Shown one piece after another: positions 21,898 through 24,615 of a DNA stretch of 24,615 bases (positions are counted from its first letter, which is position 1; each line of letters starts with the position of its first letter). The notes below the pieces were generated by a model. That model was not told the DNA's origin, did not search any database, and worked only from the letters and a program-made list of their open reading frames with translations. Made by a program: the position numbers and the translations under genes. This DNA comes from DATMQA01 sp035566895 (GTDB lineage: Bacteria > Verrucomicrobiota > Verrucomicrobiia > Limisphaerales > UBA8199), in assembly GCA_035566895.1 (NCBI GenBank), contig DATMQA010000132.1, forward strand, positions 1 to 24,615, written 5' to 3'.

Positions 21898-22752
21898 ATG
21901 CGTGTTTTGATCGTCGGCTGTGGCTACGTCGGTCTGCCGTTGGGAGCCGAGTTGGTGCGGCAAGGGCACGAGGTCTGGGGACTCCGGCGGACGCTGGCGG
22001 CCCAGGAGGAGTTGGAGTCGGCCGGAATCGTTCCGGCAGCCGCGGACATCACGAAACCAGAAACTTTGGAGGTGTTGCCCGCTGGGTTTGACTGGGTGGT
22101 CCATTGCGTCTCATCCTCGCATGGCGGGGCAGAGGCGTATCGGCAGGTTTACCTGGATGGCACACGGAACTTGCTGAACTGGCTGGGGTCATCGCCGCCA
22201 AAGAAACTGGTCTATACCAGCAGCACCAGCGTTTATGGCCAGGGGGATGGCTCGCTGGTGCATGAGACTAGCCCGGCCGAGCCGGTAACAGAGACCGCCC
22301 GAGTGCTGGTCGAGACCGAAAGGATGCTTCTGGACGATGTGGATCAGTGCCCGGCGGTGATTTTGCGGGTGGCGGGCATTTACGGTCCAGCGCGCGGCTA
22401 TTGGTTCCAACAATACGTGAAAGGCGAGGCGAAGATGGACGGCCGCGGTGAGCGTATTCTGAATATGCTGCATCGCGACGATGTCGTGGGCGCGATTCTG
22501 GCCGCGCTCGAGCATGGCCGGCCAGGAGAGGTGTATAACGCCGTTGATGATGAGCCCGTGAGCCAGCTTGTGTTGTTTCAATGGCTGGCAGACAAATTGG
22601 GCAGGGATTTGCCGCCGCCTGCGCCGGCGGGTGTTGTCGCATCGCGCAAACGTGGCCTGACAAGCAAACGAGTCTCAAACCGCAAGCTCAAGCAGCAACT
22701 GGGTTATCACTTCAAGTATCCGACTTTCCGGGAAGGATTTGCCGCGTGCTGA
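21898..22752 (+). CDS. NAD(P)-binding SDR-like protein (YeeZ-type, atypical)
   Basis: A 284-residue Rossmann protein starting MRVLIVGCGYVGLPLGAEL, which carries the dinucleotide-binding glycine motif. Further signatures are VVHCVSSSHGG, YTSSTSVYGQGDGSLVHE and ILRVAGIYGPARG, as in extended or atypical SDRs related to NAD-dependent epimerases. The catalytic Tyr is in SVYGQG, but the Lys expected four residues later is absent (Asp instead). This fits the atypical YeeZ group and leaves catalytic activity uncertain. I start at the ATG at 21898; a TTG at 21889 would add three residues. It follows array E and precedes a lipoprotein gene by 100 bp, possibly in the same transcript. Confidence 0.85.
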   Translation: MRVLIVGCGYVGLPLGAELVRQGHEVWGLRRTLAAQEELESAGIVPAAADITKPETLEVLPAGFDWVVHCVSSSHGGAEAYRQVYLDGTRNLLNWLGSSPPKKLVYTSSTSVYGQGDGSLVHETSPAEPVTETARVLVETERMLLDDVDQCPAVILRVAGIYGPARGYWFQQYVKGEAKMDGRGERILNMLHRDDVVGAILAALEHGRPGEVYNAVDDEPVSQLVLFQWLADKLGRDLPPPAPAGVVASRKRGLTSKRVSNRKLKQQLGYHFKYPTFREGFAAC

Positions 22753-22800
22753 AACAGTTCGCGGGCGAGCGGGAAACGGCGGCTGTCAGTTCGCTTATCG

Positions 22801-22821
22801 GCGGATTGAAGATTGAGAGTT
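22801..22821. repeat. Short heptamer array G
   Basis: Three 7-nt units, GCGGATT, GAAGATT and GAGAGTT, lie in the 100-bp gap between the SDR-like and lipoprotein genes. The fixed core is GATT/GTT at the unit end. It is short and degenerate, so its membership in the array class is tentative. Confidence 0.4.
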
Positions 22822-22852
22822 GCGGCTGACTCTGACATTTTCCGCGAGAGTG

Positions 22853-23326
22853 ATGCGGGAATGCTTCATGATTGCGGTCCTTGCGGCTGCGCTGACGGGA
22901 TGTGAATCGGCGCGGTTTGGACCATACGTCTCTCCGAGAGTCGTGGGTCGGGTGGTAACGGCCGATACACGTCAACCGCTGGAGGGCGTCGAAGTTCGGC
23001 GCGGTCGGGGTGAGCCACGCCCGAAAGCGGGCTGGTCGCCCAAAGGCGCCGAACTGCTGATGCGCAAGGGGCCGGTTCGGACCGGCCACGACGGTGAGTT
23101 CAGTCTGGGGAGCGAGCGGGTCTTGGCGCTCATTAGCTGGGCCGGTTGGAGCACCGTGCGGTTGACGTTCGAGCGCCCGGGATGCGAGCGGTTTCAGACA
23201 AATTATACGATGGCCAACCTGCTGACCAATACCCCGGGAGACGAGCCGGTGCTCGACGCGGGAGTGGTTTTGATGAGGCCAGGCATAAAAACTCGACCAC
23301 AAGACCACAACGCTTCAGCGCAGTAA
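22853..23326 (+). CDS. Lipoprotein with beta-sandwich (carboxypeptidase regulatory-like) fold
   Basis: This 157-residue protein starts with a short lipoprotein signal, IAVLAAALTGC, whose lipobox LTGC would be cleaved before Cys for lipidation. The following SPRVVGRVVTADTRQPLEGVEVR then TGHDGEFSLGSERVLALI resembles carboxypeptidase regulatory-like or transthyretin-type beta sandwiches (G-x-V-x-D...P-L-x-G-V, then D-G-x-F). The role is probably surface or periplasmic binding; the ligand is unknown. Starts at 22853 or 22868 are both compatible with the signal, and I prefer 22853 because it keeps a positive charge before the hydrophobic core. A TTG at 22820 would add a tail encoded by array G. 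Its last residues (about 23295-23310) are encoded by two identical 8-nt units, GACCACAA. Confidence 0.75.
   Translation: MRECFMIAVLAAALTGCESARFGPYVSPRVVGRVVTADTRQPLEGVEVRRGRGEPRPKAGWSPKGAELLMRKGPVRTGHDGEFSLGSERVLALISWAGWSTVRLTFERPGCERFQTNYTMANLLTNTPGDEPVLDAGVVLMRPGIKTRPQDHNASAQ
23295..23310. repeat. Two identical octamers at the lipoprotein 3' end
   Basis: GACCACAA occurs twice in tandem inside the last 32 bp of the lipoprotein gene, encoding RPQDHN. It could be a remnant of the 7/8-nt array class or a chance duplication. Confidence 0.4.
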
Positions 23327-23501
23327 ACGGCCCGGAATCTGCCGCTTTCTCAGGCACTCGCTTAAAGAACAACTCTGGCTCGAGGAAATGAAGGGCCGGC
23401 TTGAATTCGTCACCAGCCTCCTCGAGCGCAAAGACGCCCCGAGCCTCACCCGGGCCGGCTTGCACCTCGCCAGTTCGCACTTCCTTGACGTGCTGACTCG
23501 T
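23327..23501. other. Gap between convergent genes with a coding-like remnant
   Basis: No gene is called here. One plus-strand frame is open without an ATG until 23388 and reads LKEQLWLEEMKGRLEFVTSL then LTRAGLHLASSHFLDVLTRS. It looks helical and protein-like but then runs antisense into the methyltransferase gene. An 11-bp direct repeat, GGGCCGGCTTG, occurs at 23393-23403 and 23452-23462. This could be a gene fragment or chance. Confidence 0.25.
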
Positions 23502-24092
23502 TCAACTCGACGCCGGCTTCCTTTTCCACCAAAGCATCAGTTCCAGACCGGTCCGGTTCGGATAAGAGCGGGGAACCCATTCCTCGACAAGTTCGAAATG
23601 GGGAGAGAATCGCTCCCACAATTCCTGCCGCGTGGTGCCGAAGGGCGGGCCGTCTTGATCGGGGATCAGATAGTTCACGGCGAGGTACTGGCCGTCCGGC
23701 TTGAGCCAGCGCAGTAAGGCGTTCAGGTAATCGTCGCGCTCGTGAGGCTGAATCGCACAGAACAAGGTGTGCTCGAAGAGCCAATCAAAGAGCGACGGCG
23801 GCTCGGCGTGTAGGAAATCCACGGCGTGAACGTCTGCGGATAAACCCGCGTCGCGCAGCCGCTCGGTCGAGAGACGGATAGCGCTCGGAGCGATATCGCA
23901 TCCGGAGACTTTGAACCCGGCGCCTGCCCAGGCCAGCACGTCATGGCCCGTTCCACAACCCGGCACGCAAACCGTTGCGCGCGACAGCTTGGGATGCGCG
24001 TCAAGGAAATCGACCAGACCGGGAGAAGGCGCGCTTTTCTCCCAGGGCATGTCGGCGGCCAGGTACCTCGATTCCCAGTATTCACGACTCAT
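23502..24092 (-). CDS. Thiopurine S-methyltransferase (TPMT) family protein
   Basis: A 196-residue class I methyltransferase of the TPMT family. The opening EYWESRYLAADMPWEKSAPS has the W...RY...PW signature. Motif I is CVPGCGTGHDVLAWA, followed by GCDIAPSAI. The family segment FEHTLFCAIQPHERDDYL (E-H-T-x-x-C-A-I-x-P-x-x-R) is complete. Members methylate thiols, selenium, tellurium or thiocyanate. The ATG at 24092 gives a family-like N-terminus; the alternative at 24116 would add eight residues from heptamer array F. It lies 34 bp after the LolD-type gene on the same strand, which suggests cotranscription. Confidence 0.9.
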   Translation of the reverse strand: MSREYWESRYLAADMPWEKSAPSPGLVDFLDAHPKLSRATVCVPGCGTGHDVLAWAGAGFKVSGCDIAPSAIRLSTERLRDAGLSADVHAVDFLHAEPPSLFDWLFEHTLFCAIQPHERDDYLNALLRWLKPDGQYLAVNYLIPDQDGPPFGTTRQELWERFSPHFELVEEWVPRSYPNRTGLELMLWWKRKPASS

Positions 24093-24103
24093 TGGAATGA
24101 GGG

Positions 24104-24145
24104 GTTCACGTTTCACCTTTTACCCTTCACGCATCACGTTGCACC
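24104..24145. repeat. Heptamer array F spanning a gene end
   Basis: Six 7-nt units with consensus NTTCACS: GTTCACG, TTTCACC, TTTTACC, CTTCACG, CATCACG and TTGCACC. The array begins 12 bp upstream of the methyltransferase start and contains the last codons and TGA stop of the LolD-type gene (stop at 24127-24129). Confidence 0.8.
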
Positions 24146-24615
24146 TGCCCATCCACCAACTCCATCACTTTCGGCGCCCGGGCCGCCACTTTCGCGTCAT
24201 GCGTGGCGATGACCAGCGTGGTTTGCTTTTCAGTCCGTAACGCGACGAGCAACTCAATGATTTCCTCGCCGGTGTGCGAGTCCAGGTTGCCCGTCGGCTC
24301 GTCCGCCAGGATTAGGTCGGGCTCGTTAATGAGCGCCCGGGCGATGGCCACGCGCTGTTGTTCACCGCCGGAAAGCTCATAGGGCTTATGCTCGATCCGT
24401 TCCTTTAGCCCCACACGCCCCAGCAGGTCGCGCCCCCGGGCCTCCGCCTCAGCGGCCGGTCGGCGGGCCACGCGCGCCGGCAAGCAAACGTTCTCCAGCG
24501 CGTCGAGCTCGGGCAGCAGATAATAGGCCTGAAAAATGAAGCCGACCTCCTGGTTGCGGACCTGGGCGAGGTCGCGCGATGAGAGGTTGGCGAGGTTCCT
24601 GCCGGCCAGCCAGAT
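24127..24615 (-). CDS. LolD/MacB-type ABC transporter ATPase, 5' end outside window
   Basis: A partial ATPase of 162 residues; the reading frame is open to the window edge, so the N-terminus with Walker A lies outside. Visible are the Q-loop region GFIFQAYYLLPELDALENV, the signature LSGGEQQRVAIARAL, Walker B LILADEPTGNLD and the switch His in VIATHDAKV. The spacing and sequence are those of the LolD/MacB/FtsE group, which drive lipoprotein release, peptide/macrolide efflux or cell division with FtsX-like permeases. The permease is probably upstream, outside the window. The final residues VQRDA and the stop derive from heptamer array F. A shorter start at a TTG at 24483 would delete the Q-loop and is not credible. 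Confidence 0.93.
   Translation of the reverse strand: MWLAGRNLANLSSRDLAQVRNQEVGFIFQAYYLLPELDALENVCLPARVARRPAAEAEARGRDLLGRVGLKERIEHKPYELSGGEQQRVAIARALINEPDLILADEPTGNLDSHTGEEIIELLVALRTEKQTTLVIATHDAKVAARAPKVMELVDGQVQRDA

Overview
The window is a gene-dense, high-GC bacterial chromosome segment with weak or absent Shine-Dalgarno sites. The gene mix suggests a Verrucomicrobiota-like member of the PVC group, probably of the Pedosphaera/Limisphaerales type. That mix includes an archaeal-type ApgM phosphoglycerate mutase, HpnD and HpnK isoprenoid genes, a TMTC-like TPR membrane protein, and short heptamer/octamer arrays in the gaps. This assignment is inference from gene content; no rRNA or marker alignment was available. 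No tRNA, rRNA, CRISPR array or insertion sequence is visible, and no gene-free stretch exceeds about 230 bp.

Layout. From 1 to 4066 (plus strand) lie ychF, apgM, a PolB-type 3'-5' exonuclease and an HpnG-like nucleosidase. The last converges, with overlapping stop codons, on a TPR/polytopic membrane protein (5829 to 4063, minus). A Tat-exported TIM-barrel protein reads rightward from 6056 to 7015. A long minus-strand block then runs from 15202 down to 7099: yicC, gmk, coaC, a membrane histidine kinase, its NtrC-type sigma-54 regulator, a small Arg-rich membrane protein, hpnD, hpnK and a four-helix DMT transporter. A hypothetical gene (15383, plus) diverges from yicC. Next on the minus strand come trpB and a three-gene unit (DUF2167 membrane protein, zinc-ribbon membrane protein, methyltransferase). 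The right end holds an orphan MalK-type ATPase, an SDR-like protein and a lipoprotein (plus), then a TPMT-family methyltransferase and a truncated LolD-type ATPase (minus).

How genes work together. yicC-gmk-coaC is a conserved housekeeping neighbourhood. The kinase/regulator pair followed by hpnD-hpnK-DMT suggests a regulated squalene/hopanoid-type lipid module, and the HpnG-like enzyme nearby fits it. DUF2167, zinc-ribbon membrane protein and methyltransferase genes overlap or nearly touch and look like one operon of unknown role.

The most unusual feature is a set of short, degenerate tandem arrays with a strict 7-nt or 8-nt period. The unit sequence differs from gap to gap while the period stays constant. 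In the 8-kb minus block every gap longer than 50 bp carries one and every short gap lacks one. The three divergent, promoter-bearing gaps have none. Some arrays enter coding sequence and supply protein termini or an internal loop. One pair (13554-13655) forms an inverted, hairpin-capable structure. A separate palindromic element (17251-17356) supplies a gene's stop codon.
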